Assembly (NCBI RefSeq): GCF_001590785.1
Contig: NZ_LTAO01000023.1
Coordinates: 63,142 to 127,141 of the forward strand
Source: Alkalihalobacillus trypoxylicola
GTDB taxonomy: Bacteria; Bacillota; Bacilli; Bacillales; Bacillaceae_D
Length of the DNA stretch: 64,000 nucleotides
Direction: 5' to 3'
Below, one piece after another: positions 25,774 to 35,739 of this stretch. The notes below the pieces were generated by a model. It did no database searches. It was given only the letters and a program-made list of their open reading frames with translations, and was not told the DNA's origin. Position 1 is the stretch's first letter. Each line of letters opens with the position of its first letter. A program made the position numbers and the translations under genes.

Positions 25774-28116
25774 TTACATGTCAATAAGACATTCCGTAAC
25801 GATAGAATACGTTACTTTATCCAATGTAGCGATTTTCTTTTCTGACATTTCCGTTCTTGCTGCCATTGGTGAGTCACTTTTTACATAGCTTCCTTCTCGA
25901 TATGGTGAAACATAGAGATAGATTTCTTTCGTTTTTAGCTTTTCCTCATGCTTCTTTAAACCAATTTCCCAAGTACCACCATTATAGAAGTGATCATGAA
26001 TGAGTTCACCATCTATATATGCATAGCCAATATCGCCTACATAATTTACCTTTATCAACAGTTCCTTAACATCTGAAAAAGCTGATGGCAAGATTTCTAG
26101 CTTTAGTTGAGAATCACTTACCTGATCCGTCCTCAATATTTTCTCTTGTTTACGCTTAAACGATAAATCATAGGTTTCAAATAGACCGGGTTGCTGCTTT
26201 TCTTTTTTTACCTTACAGCCTTTAAATGAAGCTTCTTCTTTTAATGGAGGAAATACCTTTAGTTCAACGGTTGCCGGGTCCTCTATTTCTAAGCGAACAT
26301 CTTCTTCACTAACGAGTACAGTCGCTTCTGTAACAAATACATAATCTTGACCCTTCCTAGAAAATTTCCAGAAATTTTGTGAGTCTTTATCAGATAACGT
26401 GCAAATGTGAAGAGTTTTTCCATTCTGCAAATGAATATCCATTCTGTTATTACTTTCATTGATTACTTTAACAAGTGCGTGATTTTCTTGCTCTTCTGTT
26501 TCAATGCCAGTCCCAGTAATAGTTGCAACTGGAGAATTCTTAATCATATATTCAGACGTTAAGCCATTTGGTGTATAAAAGAAATAGTAAGATTCATTCT
26601 CTACCTCTATACTAGTCATAAATTGGGCAGTTGCATATTGAAGGGTACAACCATTTAAATCCAAGTTAAATGGTAATATACACGATTCGTCCTTCTCTAA
26701 TGCCAAGCCTCCTTGACTAGGTAGTTGAATGCTTTCTTTTTCTAAATCAATGAAAAGAGAAAAGTCTTCTTGTTTTTGTGTCTTTACGTGATCTTGATAA
26801 TTATTAATAAATAAATAACCAGATTCTCCATTAGAACGAATGGCAAAACGAGGAGTTTCGACATCCTTAGGCTCTATATCTTCAGCTCCATTTGGCAATG
26901 TTGTTTTCATTTCACAGAAGCTATTTTCGACTTCTTTATAAAAATAATGTTGCCTTTTTAGACGTCGATAAGAAGCTCTAATCTGCCCAAATTCACCAAT
27001 TGGGGCTTGATAATCATAGGAGATTTTTGGTGTCGCAGACTCGTTTAAAAAAGGCGTTTTCTTTCCTGTTGGATTTTGACCTCCATGAAACACATAATAG
27101 CCGACGAAATTACAACCACCTGCAACCTTAATATTAGCCATTGCATCGACGCTTTCGTAAGGGAGCTTAAAGCGATATTGATAAAAGTTGGTCATTCCTC
27201 CACCCATTTCACAGCAAGCATAAGGTAGGTTTTCTGCCGGATAATTTGGGGTGAAGCCATAATTATCTTTATCATTATTATGAAAATCTCGATAGATATA
27301 CTCTGGAGTAGCCGGATGCTCTGTTGCATCTCCATAAAAAATCCAGGGCCAAAAGGCGTAGCCTCCCCATAAAGGCAAAACCTCATCACTTGGTGCCGAT
27401 GCCCCTCCCCAAGCTGTACAAGTATACATCGGAGTCACAATCCCTACATCTTGGGCTAGCTGTTTCAACACTTTTATATGCTCATCTCCGTCACCACCAG
27501 CATGTACCCATTCATTGGAAGAACCGGTTGTCATTTCCCACGGTGCACCTGCATGTTGATGCTCATTCTCTATTTGGGTACCTATTATCGGACCTCCATC
27601 TTCAAATAATAATCCTTGAATTTGGTTACTAATTTCTTGATATAATTTCTTAACAAACTCAAGGTATTGTGAGTCATTTGAACGTAGCTGGAACGGACGC
27701 CCGTATAACCAGTCGGGCATTCCTCCGTTCCTTACTTCTCCATGACAGAAGGGACCAATTCGAATAATGACATAAAGTCCGTGCTTATCACAAAGCTCAA
27801 TGAATTTTCGAACATTTTTATTACCCTTCCAATCAAATTCTCCTTGAACTTCCTCGTGATGATTCCAAAAAATATAAGTTGGGACAATATTAATGCCGGC
27901 CATTTTCATTTTAATGAGTTCATCTTCCCAATTTTGATTTTCATATCGGCTAAAATGAAATTCTCCACAAATACCATAAAAAGGCTGACCGTTTTTCTTG
28001 AAATAGTAGTTCGTTAATTGAAATTGATCACCATTTACGTTCTGATCTCCCATATCGATAGAAGCTGGAAAAATTTCTTTTTTCGTTGGACTAATATTCA
28101 CTGAAAACTCTTTCAT
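25774..28116 (-). CDS. Glycoside hydrolase family 35 (beta-galactosidase-like)
   Basis: A 780-residue intracellular enzyme with the GH35 TIM barrel in the first 370 residues. Recognisable parts are FYGICGEFHFSRYE, GINIVPTYIFWNHHEEVQGEFDW, YVIIRIGPFCHGEVRNGG, acid/base E185 in QIENEH, and likely nucleophile E303 in CCEMGGG. GH35 members release terminal beta-galactose or glucosamine. The C-terminal 400 residues are beta-rich. There is no signal peptide, so it works on imported oligosaccharides. AAAGGAGG lies before the ATG. It is 13 bp downstream of the DUF5107 gene and is the last gene of that operon. The exact substrate is inferred only at family level. Confidence 0.88.
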   Translation of the reverse strand: MKEFSVNISPTKKEIFPASIDMGDQNVNGDQFQLTNYYFKKNGQPFYGICGEFHFSRYENQNWEDELIKMKMAGINIVPTYIFWNHHEEVQGEFDWKGNKNVRKFIELCDKHGLYVIIRIGPFCHGEVRNGGMPDWLYGRPFQLRSNDSQYLEFVKKLYQEISNQIQGLLFEDGGPIIGTQIENEHQHAGAPWEMTTGSSNEWVHAGGDGDEHIKVLKQLAQDVGIVTPMYTCTAWGGASAPSDEVLPLWGGYAFWPWIFYGDATEHPATPEYIYRDFHNNDKDNYGFTPNYPAENLPYACCEMGGGMTNFYQYRFKLPYESVDAMANIKVAGGCNFVGYYVFHGGQNPTGKKTPFLNESATPKISYDYQAPIGEFGQIRASYRRLKRQHYFYKEVENSFCEMKTTLPNGAEDIEPKDVETPRFAIRSNGESGYLFINNYQDHVKTQKQEDFSLFIDLEKESIQLPSQGGLALEKDESCILPFNLDLNGCTLQYATAQFMTSIEVENESYYFFYTPNGLTSEYMIKNSPVATITGTGIETEEQENHALVKVINESNNRMDIHLQNGKTLHICTLSDKDSQNFWKFSRKGQDYVFVTEATVLVSEEDVRLEIEDPATVELKVFPPLKEEASFKGCKVKKEKQQPGLFETYDLSFKRKQEKILRTDQVSDSQLKLEILPSAFSDVKELLIKVNYVGDIGYAYIDGELIHDHFYNGGTWEIGLKKHEEKLKTKEIYLYVSPYREGSYVKSDSPMAARTEMSEKKIATLDKVTYSIVTECLIDM

Positions 28117-28129
28117 TCTTTGCCCTCCT

Positions 28130-31100
28130 TTAAATCAATGATTTGTTCATTTTTTGATGCAGAATGACACTTTGATGATTTTGATCCAAATTAAGTGCAC
28201 TTTCGAAATTTGTCGAAGCTAACTCTTCATTTCCTAAGCCTAGTAAACCTAAGCCACGCATAAATTGACAATGAATCCTATTTCTCTTTTGTAAATCCTC
28301 ATCAAATACTAAGAAATCAGGTAAAGAGACAGCAAAATAATCTATTTCTACCTCTTTCGTTTCATGCCTGTCTGCATAATCAATTAATCTATTAAATCGC
28401 TCTAGCGCTTTCTGTTCGTTACCTAATTGTTTCCACGCGAGTCCTTGATAAAAAATCATTTCTGGTGGCTGATCATTATAGTATAGCGCACCTGCAGGTT
28501 CATCAATTCCTTCTGTAGCCATCACATAACACTCTTTTGCTTTCTCAGGCTGTCCAAGCCTTTCATAAGCGCATCCTAGATAATAGTAGATATTATTTTC
28601 ATTTGCACCATATAACTTTCCTTCACCAAGATTTAAAGGGTATTCTGTTGCTTTTAAAAGAGCATCGATTGCTTTTTCGTACTGAGAACCTTGTAGCAAC
28701 TGTTTACCAAGTTCGACTAATGCAACAACATATTGTCCAGTTACTTTCCCCTCTCCACCTTCCCAAGGGTGGAAATTTCTAGATAGCAGATGTTCTAAAG
28801 CCAATTGATGCTTTCCTTCTATATTTAATAAACTAATCCATTCTATATACAAATCATCTCTTACTTCTACAAGACTTTTGTATTTTTCTAGATTTTTTAA
28901 TCGTTTATTTGGATGTTCTCCAAGCTTTTTATATAATTGATCCAGTTCGTATAGAACTCTGGCATCTTTTTGATTACACTCAAAGGCCTTCTCTAATGCT
29001 TGAAGCGCTAACTCTGAATTTTCAAGCTTATTATAATACGCTAAAGCAAGATTTCGATGGACGGTAGGAAAAGTTGCATCGAGTGCTTTTGACTCTTCCC
29101 AATGTTTGATTGCTTCATCATAACGTTTTTTATCATATAAGAAATTCCCTAAATAATAATGGGCTTTTGCATCATTTTTATTTTCGTGTAAAGCACTTTG
29201 TAAAACCATCATTTCAAACAACGTATTTGGAAAACAATAATCGCTAACTGCCTTTTCTGCCTCTTTCAAATGAAAGTGATGCTCCTCGATTTGATTCAAT
29301 CGTTTTGAAAGATAAGCTAACGCATAATGAACAATAGGATAATTTTTTCCCGTTGCTTTACTTGCGGTCACCCTTTTTAAGAGATTAAAAGCTTCTATTA
29401 ATAACCCACATTCCACATAATCTGTTGCTAAAGCTATATAATTGTATACATCTTCACGCATTCTAATACTAAAATCATTTCGTATATTCTCGGCTTCCTC
29501 TGAACTCCCTACTTCTTCTTCAATTAAAAGACTTTCATTGAGTGCCCCAAAATTTAACGGGTTTTCTTTTAAGGATTGCTCACATAAAAGTCTAGCCTCC
29601 TCATAGCTTCCTCTTCTCCTAAGTAGAGCACTTTTGAGTAATTTCGCTTTTAAGCTCTGCGTATTTCTAGTCAGTGAATGATTCACATGAGCTAATGCTT
29701 GTTCTTCATTACCTAACTCTAAATCGATTTGTGCAAGAGTTAAATAACCGACATCCTGCCAACCGGCTGCCCAAACTGACTTATAGATAGCCGAGTAGGC
29801 TTCCGTAAGTTTTCCTTGATATTTTAAAACCTTACCTAGCTGAAAAAAAGCTTCACTATCATATGGATTGGTATTGCGCACCGTTAATGCTTCACAAGCC
29901 TTTCTAAAGTACGGCTCACTCTCTTGGAATTGCCCTCTTCTCATTAAGAGCAGTCCGTAGGCCGTATTGATTCGCAAATCAGAATCATCACGTCTTAGTC
30001 CTTCTAAATAGTAATGCTCCGGTTCAAAAGTTGCATGTCGATATTGTTCAAGGTGTAGACCTGCAAAATATAACTTTTCATTCGTCTCTATTTCTGAAGG
30101 CTTTGGCATTGGCTTAGCCGGCTCTGGTATCTCTTTATTTGAATCGGTTAAATTTTGAGGACGATAGGCAACTAATATTTTATTTTTTTGATCCACTACT
30201 CTTATTTCAAGATCATGAGCCTTCTCCCCTTCTTTTAATAGCACTTCCTTTTCAAAAACTTGCTTTGGAGAGATCATGACTTGCTCTTCTAAATAGGTTG
30301 TATCTCTTCCTATTAATAGAATAGATGCGTTTTCAAATAAAGCTGTTGCATAAACCTTCACAGTTGCTTTTTGTTCATTAATCTCTAAATTTACAGCTGC
30401 ATCAATGGACGCATTTTTAACCATTCCTAATTTTTTATAGGGCATAAAATATTGGGTAAAAGATTTTTCTTCATTAGGATGAAGCCAAGTGAAATCAGGC
30501 TGATTATCCGTATAAACACCTGTCATTAATTCAATATAAGGACCATCTTCGTCCGTTAAATTTCGATCCCAAGCTTGACCAAACTCACCATTTCCCCATG
30601 TCCATTGCTTCTTCCCTGGCGAAATATGATGATTGGCCACATGAAGTAAACCACCCTCTGCTTGATTATCATACCCACCAACAAAATTATAATCAGATTT
30701 ATAGGCCATGTAAGAAGTAGGTACAGGTATATTTTTATATTTTGAGATGTCTACACCCGCAGAATAATCCATTTTATAATACGTTCCCGTTGCAATAGGA
30801 AAAGAGGAAACATCTCGTTTACCGTGGTCAAATACAGCATGAACATCTGGTGGAAAAACAGACTGTGTATGGTCATTGACCGCAACAGCCGGATTGGCCC
30901 ACCACAAAAAGGTTTGAGGCTCAGACGTACGATTATAAAGCTGAACATCTATTTTTAAATAGGCTTTATCTTTTTTTAATGTAAAACCGCCCGTCATGAC
31001 CGTTCCATACATTCTGTCCACTTCGTTAATCCAAACCGTCGCGCTCCCATCGTCGTTATGCGTAATATCATAGTTAACAGGACCGAAGGTATTTGGGCGA

Positions 31101-31483
31101 TGATGTTGTGGCCAATTAAATTCTATTCCTCCTGATATCCATGGTCCTGCCAAACCAACAAGTGCAGGCTTAATGACTCGATTATAATAAACGAAATCAT
31201 AGTTATTTGTTTTATCTAAAGCCCGATAGACTCTTCCACCGATTTCTGGCATTATTTCTATTCGAACATATTCATTTTCTAACACGACTATTTGATAGGT
31301 TTTCATCTCTTTTTCATCATAAATCTTATCAATAACCGGATGAGGATAAACCTTCCCCGAACTCCCCTGATAGACTCGCTTTTCTAAAAACATAGGATTT
31401 TTTTCAGGTTCTCCCACTGAATAGGTTGGTATCTCTCTTTTTTCTTCCCAAACTTGCACATCGCTTAATTCACAATGCTTCAA
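28130..31483 (-). CDS. DUF5107 and tetratricopeptide-repeat protein
   Basis: A very large cytosolic protein (about 1117 residues). The N-terminal part (roughly 45-360) has the DUF5107 pattern, a beta-sandwich resembling aldose mutarotases: EIGGRVYRALDKT, GPWISGGIEFNWPQHHRPNT, WWANPAVAV. From about residue 475 to the end it is made of many tetratricopeptide repeats (for example YYLGNFLYDKKRYDEAIKHW). It is the first gene of an operon with GH35 and diverges from an AraC regulator. The frame includes an ATG at 31492, but AAGGAG touches that codon, while the TTG at 31483 lies 9 nt from it, so the TTG is preferred. The role is unknown; the fold suggests sugar binding or a glycosidase activity with TPRs for assembly. 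Confidence 0.85.
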   Translation of the reverse strand: MKHCELSDVQVWEEKREIPTYSVGEPEKNPMFLEKRVYQGSSGKVYPHPVIDKIYDEKEMKTYQIVVLENEYVRIEIMPEIGGRVYRALDKTNNYDFVYYNRVIKPALVGLAGPWISGGIEFNWPQHHRPNTFGPVNYDITHNDDGSATVWINEVDRMYGTVMTGGFTLKKDKAYLKIDVQLYNRTSEPQTFLWWANPAVAVNDHTQSVFPPDVHAVFDHGKRDVSSFPIATGTYYKMDYSAGVDISKYKNIPVPTSYMAYKSDYNFVGGYDNQAEGGLLHVANHHISPGKKQWTWGNGEFGQAWDRNLTDEDGPYIELMTGVYTDNQPDFTWLHPNEEKSFTQYFMPYKKLGMVKNASIDAAVNLEINEQKATVKVYATALFENASILLIGRDTTYLEEQVMISPKQVFEKEVLLKEGEKAHDLEIRVVDQKNKILVAYRPQNLTDSNKEIPEPAKPMPKPSEIETNEKLYFAGLHLEQYRHATFEPEHYYLEGLRRDDSDLRINTAYGLLLMRRGQFQESEPYFRKACEALTVRNTNPYDSEAFFQLGKVLKYQGKLTEAYSAIYKSVWAAGWQDVGYLTLAQIDLELGNEEQALAHVNHSLTRNTQSLKAKLLKSALLRRRGSYEEARLLCEQSLKENPLNFGALNESLLIEEEVGSSEEAENIRNDFSIRMREDVYNYIALATDYVECGLLIEAFNLLKRVTASKATGKNYPIVHYALAYLSKRLNQIEEHHFHLKEAEKAVSDYCFPNTLFEMMVLQSALHENKNDAKAHYYLGNFLYDKKRYDEAIKHWEESKALDATFPTVHRNLALAYYNKLENSELALQALEKAFECNQKDARVLYELDQLYKKLGEHPNKRLKNLEKYKSLVEVRDDLYIEWISLLNIEGKHQLALEHLLSRNFHPWEGGEGKVTGQYVVALVELGKQLLQGSQYEKAIDALLKATEYPLNLGEGKLYGANENNIYYYLGCAYERLGQPEKAKECYVMATEGIDEPAGALYYNDQPPEMIFYQGLAWKQLGNEQKALERFNRLIDYADRHETKEVEIDYFAVSLPDFLVFDEDLQKRNRIHCQFMRGLGLLGLGNEELASTNFESALNLDQNHQSVILHQKMNKSLI

Positions 31484-31548
31484 TTTGCTCATCTCCTTAA
31501 ATACTTCTTATAAGGTTAGATTACAACGTCTGAAAGAAAGCTCCAATT

Positions 31549-31579
31549 CATCATAAACGGATTATGATGGATTATATTC
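31549..31579. promoter_or_regulatory. Divergent control region of the glycosidase island
   Basis: Between the DUF5107 gene and the AraC gene lies a perfect inverted repeat, CATCATAA-ACGGA-TTATGATG (31549-31569), overlapping the 14-mer GATGGATTATATTC (31566-31579). A 13/14 copy of the 14-mer lies upstream of the GH2 gene (35604-35617). These are candidate binding sites for the adjacent AraC protein. Confidence 0.55.
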
Positions 31580-31630
31580 TGTTTTAGATGTATGATAAAA
31601 AACATAGTAAGAAAACATAGGAGGATAACC

Positions 31631-32524
31631 ATGGTTTATAAAAGGAAGAAGGCAAGTGGTTTTGATTCTGAAATGATTTATATCTTACCTGAATATTTAG
31701 AAGAAGAAATGATGGATCAGCCCTTTCTTAAGGAGTTTTATTTAACCGATATCGGTTATTATCCCGATGCTAGCTTTCATTATAGGGAAAGAAAAAAAGG
31801 ATGTGAGTCATCCATTTTAATTTATTGTGACAAAGGAGAGGGTTGGATTGACTTATTCAGCGGTAACCTTATCCACATTCAACCACAAACCTTTTTCTTT
31901 ATCCCGGCTCATACACCACACGTATATTACGCTGACCATGACCAGCCATGGAGCATATATTGGTTTCATATTAAGGGAGAAAAGTCTTTACCTTTAATAA
32001 GCTCTTTACTTTCCTCCAGACTCTCTATTCCGGTTTCATTAAAAGAAGCTTCCTTATTAAAGCAATTATTTAAAAAATGTTTTGACTATATTAAAACAAA
32101 GCCGTATTCCATGCCTCACCATTTAAATATTTCCCAAACCCTTCAATATTTAATTAGTGTACTTGGAATCCAATCACAGGAAAACGATAAAAAGGAAAGA
32201 AAAGAGACTTATATAGAGGAAGCTATTCACTATATGGAGGACCAAATCCAAAGCTCTCTTAGCCTAGATGATATTGCTAATCAAGTAAAGCTATCGAAAC
32301 AGCACCTGATTCAAATTTTTAAGGAAGCAACAGGCTTCCCTCCAATCGATTACTTTTTGAGACTTAAAATTCAATATGCCTGCCATCAATTAGATTTAAC
32401 CAACCTTGCTATCAAAGAAATTGCTTTAATGGTTGGGTTTAGTGATCCTTACTATTTTTCAAGAATGTTCAAAAAAATTATCGGACAATCCCCTACCGAA
32501 TACCGGACGACGCAAAAAGGGTAA
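31631..32524 (+). CDS. AraC-family transcriptional regulator
   Basis: A regulator of about 297 residues. The N-terminal cupin-like sensor domain (SSILIYCDKGEGWIDL, IQPQTFFFIPAHTPHVYYAD) is followed by two C-terminal helix-turn-helix units in SLDDIANQVKLSKQHLIQIFKEATG and KEIALMVGFSDPYYFSRMFKKIIGQSPTEYR. The frame is open from 31592, but the ATG at 31631 has AGGAGG six bases upstream. It diverges from the DUF5107-GH35 operon and converges on GH2, so it probably activates all three glycosidase-island genes in response to a sugar. The shared upstream motifs support this. Confidence 0.9.
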   Translation: MVYKRKKASGFDSEMIYILPEYLEEEMMDQPFLKEFYLTDIGYYPDASFHYRERKKGCESSILIYCDKGEGWIDLFSGNLIHIQPQTFFFIPAHTPHVYYADHDQPWSIYWFHIKGEKSLPLISSLLSSRLSIPVSLKEASLLKQLFKKCFDYIKTKPYSMPHHLNISQTLQYLISVLGIQSQENDKKERKETYIEEAIHYMEDQIQSSLSLDDIANQVKLSKQHLIQIFKEATGFPPIDYFLRLKIQYACHQLDLTNLAIKEIALMVGFSDPYYFSRMFKKIIGQSPTEYRTTQKG

Positions 32525-32544
32525 TAGTACTCCATAAAGACATA

Positions 32545-32640
32545 ACCCTCCTTCTTTTTTTTAGAAGGAGGGTTATGTTTGTTATTTGTGTATTCATTTA
32601 TTACACACCAAATCAAGTTTCGCTCGTTACATGAACTCGT
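32545..32640 (+). repeat. Family-2 repeat, tail-only copy with hairpin
   Basis: Between the convergent AraC and GH2 genes lies the terminal module of family 2: AACCCTCCTTC, eight T, AGAAGGAGGGTT, then TGTGTATTCATTTATTACAC and CAAGTTTCGC. The hairpin is a bidirectional terminator candidate for both genes. Nothing else is seen in the remaining spacer. Confidence 0.8.
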
Positions 32641-32722
32641 GTAAAAATAGCTTTTGTATCAGCCTCTTATGAACGTTCTATCTACTTTTTGTCTAGGATT
32701 TTTTCCTTTTATAGAAACTTTA

Positions 32723-35521
32723 TTATGTTACTGATTGACCTGTGACTTTAAATAGTCGAACCAAATCAGATACTGTTAGTTGTGTTTGTGGAACAAATTG
32801 ACCACTTAACAGATAATGAAGAGTCGATTCAAAAAGATAGCTATTTTCAGGTCGCTTCAAATCTTTGACATCAGAAGTTTTAAAGGCTGATACAAATAAA
32901 CGACCTTTACCTACTTTTGCTTCAAAAGCATAGGTTAGTTTTTTCATTCGATGAAAATTATCCACCACTTCAACAATAGGCTCAACTTGAGGATAACTAT
33001 CTAAACCAATACTTGTTGCTCCCTCTACTAAATGATACCATTGCCAATTCGAGTATCCATCATGTGGAAAGGCATTAAATAACGGATGCTGATTTACTTT
33101 CATTCCCATGGTTGTACTCTCTTGTGTTGGGAACCAAAGGAAATTCCAAAATACAGGTAAGTATCTCGTTTCGATTTCGTCATATTGATTACCTGGCTTG
33201 GCCATTAACCAGACATCCCCACCATCTAATAAAAATTGCAAAACATCACGTGACATTAAATCCGTAACAGCTAGCTTTGCATCCTCTTTTTTATAGCTAA
33301 GTCCATCAATTCCGATTAATTGACCGAACTTTGCTCCGTATAGGTAGGATTTTAGCGAATTTATATTACTCCAAATATCACGAACGTTATTTGGCAGACC
33401 TTTGTGATGAAACGACCAAAACTCCCAACTATTCTCAATCTTTTCATGTTGAATTTCAAGCTTCACTTTTAACTGATAATGAGCAGACTCATCTTCTACT
33501 GCCTTAAGAGCAATTTGTCCAACTTCTATAACGGATGCTGTTTCGACTGCTTCAATAAGCTCTTCTCCGTTTTTCCACAGGACACCATCTTTATCAATTT
33601 GCCAGCTAAGTTTAGCCCGTTCGAATTTGGCTCCGTAATTAGATACATCTATTTTAACTAAAAGCTCTTCTCCACTAAATAATGTCCGCCGATCCGATTT
33701 CATTAAAAGAACTCTATCTCCGTTAAACTGCTTAAACTCGTTTGGAGAGATGACATTTTTACTATCCCAAAACACATCTAGTATTCCTGTAGTCGCATGT
33801 CCTTGTCCTGGGAAGTCACGAATATCGAGAAGCTGAACACCGGATAATCCCTTCGTCCGCCTTGCTCTCTCCATAATTTCCTTATAAGAGCGAACCATAT
33901 GCTTTCCTGTAGTCTCTTGGAATTCCTCGACACGATGACTCCATCCTTTTCCTTCTAAAGATTCGTTCAAGGTGTTGAGCCAATTCGGCTTCAAATTACC
34001 TGTAAACTTTTCTGAAGCACCGGGATCTGCATACATCGTAAATTGCCCATGCTCATGCCCAATTAATGGTTTGTCATCTAATCTTGTTAATTCAGAATAA
34101 TCTTCATAGGTGTTAGGTGAGCCTGCAAACCCCAGTTCATAAGGTGGATGCCAATTTAAGGACTGAATATAATAGTCACCTTGTCGATGGTGAGCAGGTA
34201 ATTGTCCAAAGCCTGTATTATCGGTATATAACCTTGTTGGATCGATCTCTTTAGCAATATCGATTAGCTCATTTAAAGAAGGATGTCCACTCGGGCCTAT
34301 CAATTCATTTCCAAGGGCAAGCATGACAAAGGATGGATGCTCATTTAAATCTTCAACGATTCTTTTGATTTCGCGTTTAAAAAATTGATGAACATCTTCA
34401 GGTGGTTGTTTTTCACAATCCATATAATGCCCAGACCAATGAGGTAATTCTGTTTGCACGAGCATCCCCTCTTCATCCGCTGCCTCCCAAAAAGGCTTTG
34501 GTGCTGACCAACCATGTAATCGCACATGATTAAACCCATGACTTTTAACTATTTGAAATTGTTTTTTATAATGTGCCTTATCCCAAACTGGATAACCTGT
34601 TAATGGAAATATACAGCAATCAACATACCCTCTTAAAAAAGTAGGTTGGTCATTTAATAAAAACTCTTTTCCTTTTGCTTGAAAATGACGGAGTCCCAAT
34701 CGATGACTCTGAATATCTAGCTTATCATCGCCATCATAGAGTGAGGTTGTCACCTCATATAAAAATGGGTTAGTATCTGACCAAAGCTGACTCTCTCTAC
34801 CTAAATCTAGTACTAAAGAACAAATTCCGTTTTCAATGTCAATTGGTCTTTTATCTTTGATAATCGTTTCGCCCTGATCCTTTATTTCTATTTGAATATA
34901 AGGTTGATTTTGGATTTCCTGATTATTAGTTAAATGAACGTTTACAGAAACCGACTGAGGTGTATCTCCAGGGTGAAAATCGATTTTTGCGATTCTTTCC
35001 TTAGGTAGAGCATCTATACGTGCACCACCCGTAATTCCCCCCCAGCTCGTTGCAGTATGATAGGAATGAATATGACTTTCTATCAAAGGAATTCTCATTG
35101 AATTATCGATCATTATGATGAGCTTTTGGCTTTTGTTTGGTTGTAAGTCATGACTCAAATCAAAAACCTGATCCGTTACTAGTCCTTCTCCAGTACCTAC
35201 CAATTGGGTATCTAAATAGACCTCAGTAAACCAGCGTACCCCAGATAATACTAATTGATAATCTTGATTCAAAGGTAGAGAGCTAGCTTCTAAATCCAAC
35301 GTGTACCATGCTCGACCTGTGTACTCTCTCTCCTTCTTCCAAGTCCCTAATGGCTCATGTTCACTTGGTTCACCATAGCCTTGCTCTTCCCATGAGCCGG
35401 GAATTTGAATGCTATTCAGAGAGGTATCATTGATTACATCCTGAACGGTCCACTTTTCCTCAGGATCTAACTTAAATCCCCATGTTCCATTTAAAGACAG
35501 CGTCTGTCTAACCTCATTCAT
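32723..35521 (-). CDS. Glycoside hydrolase family 2 protein
   Basis: A cytosolic protein of about 932 residues with GH2 architecture. It has an N-terminal jelly roll (LSLNGTWGFKLDPEE, IQIPGSWEEQGYG, YTGRAWYTLDLE), an immunoglobulin-like domain with LGLRHFQAKGKEFLLNDQPTFLRG, and a TIM barrel with HGWSAPKPFWEAADEEGMLVQTELP. The likely acid/base is E406 in ALGNELIG and the likely nucleophile is E490 in GHEHGQF. A long C-terminal region follows the barrel. The frame opens at 35584; the ATG at 35521 has AAAGGAGG eight bases upstream and is used here. GH2 includes beta-galactosidases, glucuronidases and mannosidases, and the sequence does not decide among them. It is the second arm of the island and shares a motif with the other arm. 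Confidence 0.88.
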   Translation of the reverse strand: MNEVRQTLSLNGTWGFKLDPEEKWTVQDVINDTSLNSIQIPGSWEEQGYGEPSEHEPLGTWKKEREYTGRAWYTLDLEASSLPLNQDYQLVLSGVRWFTEVYLDTQLVGTGEGLVTDQVFDLSHDLQPNKSQKLIIMIDNSMRIPLIESHIHSYHTATSWGGITGGARIDALPKERIAKIDFHPGDTPQSVSVNVHLTNNQEIQNQPYIQIEIKDQGETIIKDKRPIDIENGICSLVLDLGRESQLWSDTNPFLYEVTTSLYDGDDKLDIQSHRLGLRHFQAKGKEFLLNDQPTFLRGYVDCCIFPLTGYPVWDKAHYKKQFQIVKSHGFNHVRLHGWSAPKPFWEAADEEGMLVQTELPHWSGHYMDCEKQPPEDVHQFFKREIKRIVEDLNEHPSFVMLALGNELIGPSGHPSLNELIDIAKEIDPTRLYTDNTGFGQLPAHHRQGDYYIQSLNWHPPYELGFAGSPNTYEDYSELTRLDDKPLIGHEHGQFTMYADPGASEKFTGNLKPNWLNTLNESLEGKGWSHRVEEFQETTGKHMVRSYKEIMERARRTKGLSGVQLLDIRDFPGQGHATTGILDVFWDSKNVISPNEFKQFNGDRVLLMKSDRRTLFSGEELLVKIDVSNYGAKFERAKLSWQIDKDGVLWKNGEELIEAVETASVIEVGQIALKAVEDESAHYQLKVKLEIQHEKIENSWEFWSFHHKGLPNNVRDIWSNINSLKSYLYGAKFGQLIGIDGLSYKKEDAKLAVTDLMSRDVLQFLLDGGDVWLMAKPGNQYDEIETRYLPVFWNFLWFPTQESTTMGMKVNQHPLFNAFPHDGYSNWQWYHLVEGATSIGLDSYPQVEPIVEVVDNFHRMKKLTYAFEAKVGKGRLFVSAFKTSDVKDLKRPENSYLFESTLHYLLSGQFVPQTQLTVSDLVRLFKVTGQSVT

Positions 35522-35603
35522 CCATTTATCCTCCTTTAGCTTCTTATGTTCATTCATTTTAGCGCTTACAGTTAGACAAGACAATTGATTATTTCTTGTT
35601 ATT

Positions 35604-35617
35604 GATGGATAATATTC
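35604..35617 (+). promoter_or_regulatory. Shared motif upstream of the GH2 gene
   Basis: GATGGATAATATTC differs by one base from the 14-mer at 31566-31579. Its left edge is 83 bp from the GH2 ATG; the other copy is 83 bp from the DUF5107 TTG. Both genes are on the minus strand, so spacing and orientation match. Confidence 0.5.
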
Positions 35618-35739
35618 GGATTTTACCAGATAGCTTACTATACAGTCATTCGAGAGATTTATAAATGTGAAGTGGTAGTCAAAAATAATGAAAAAGAGGG
35701 TCTAATTTTGTTGAATGTAAAAAAAAAAAAGCATAAAAA

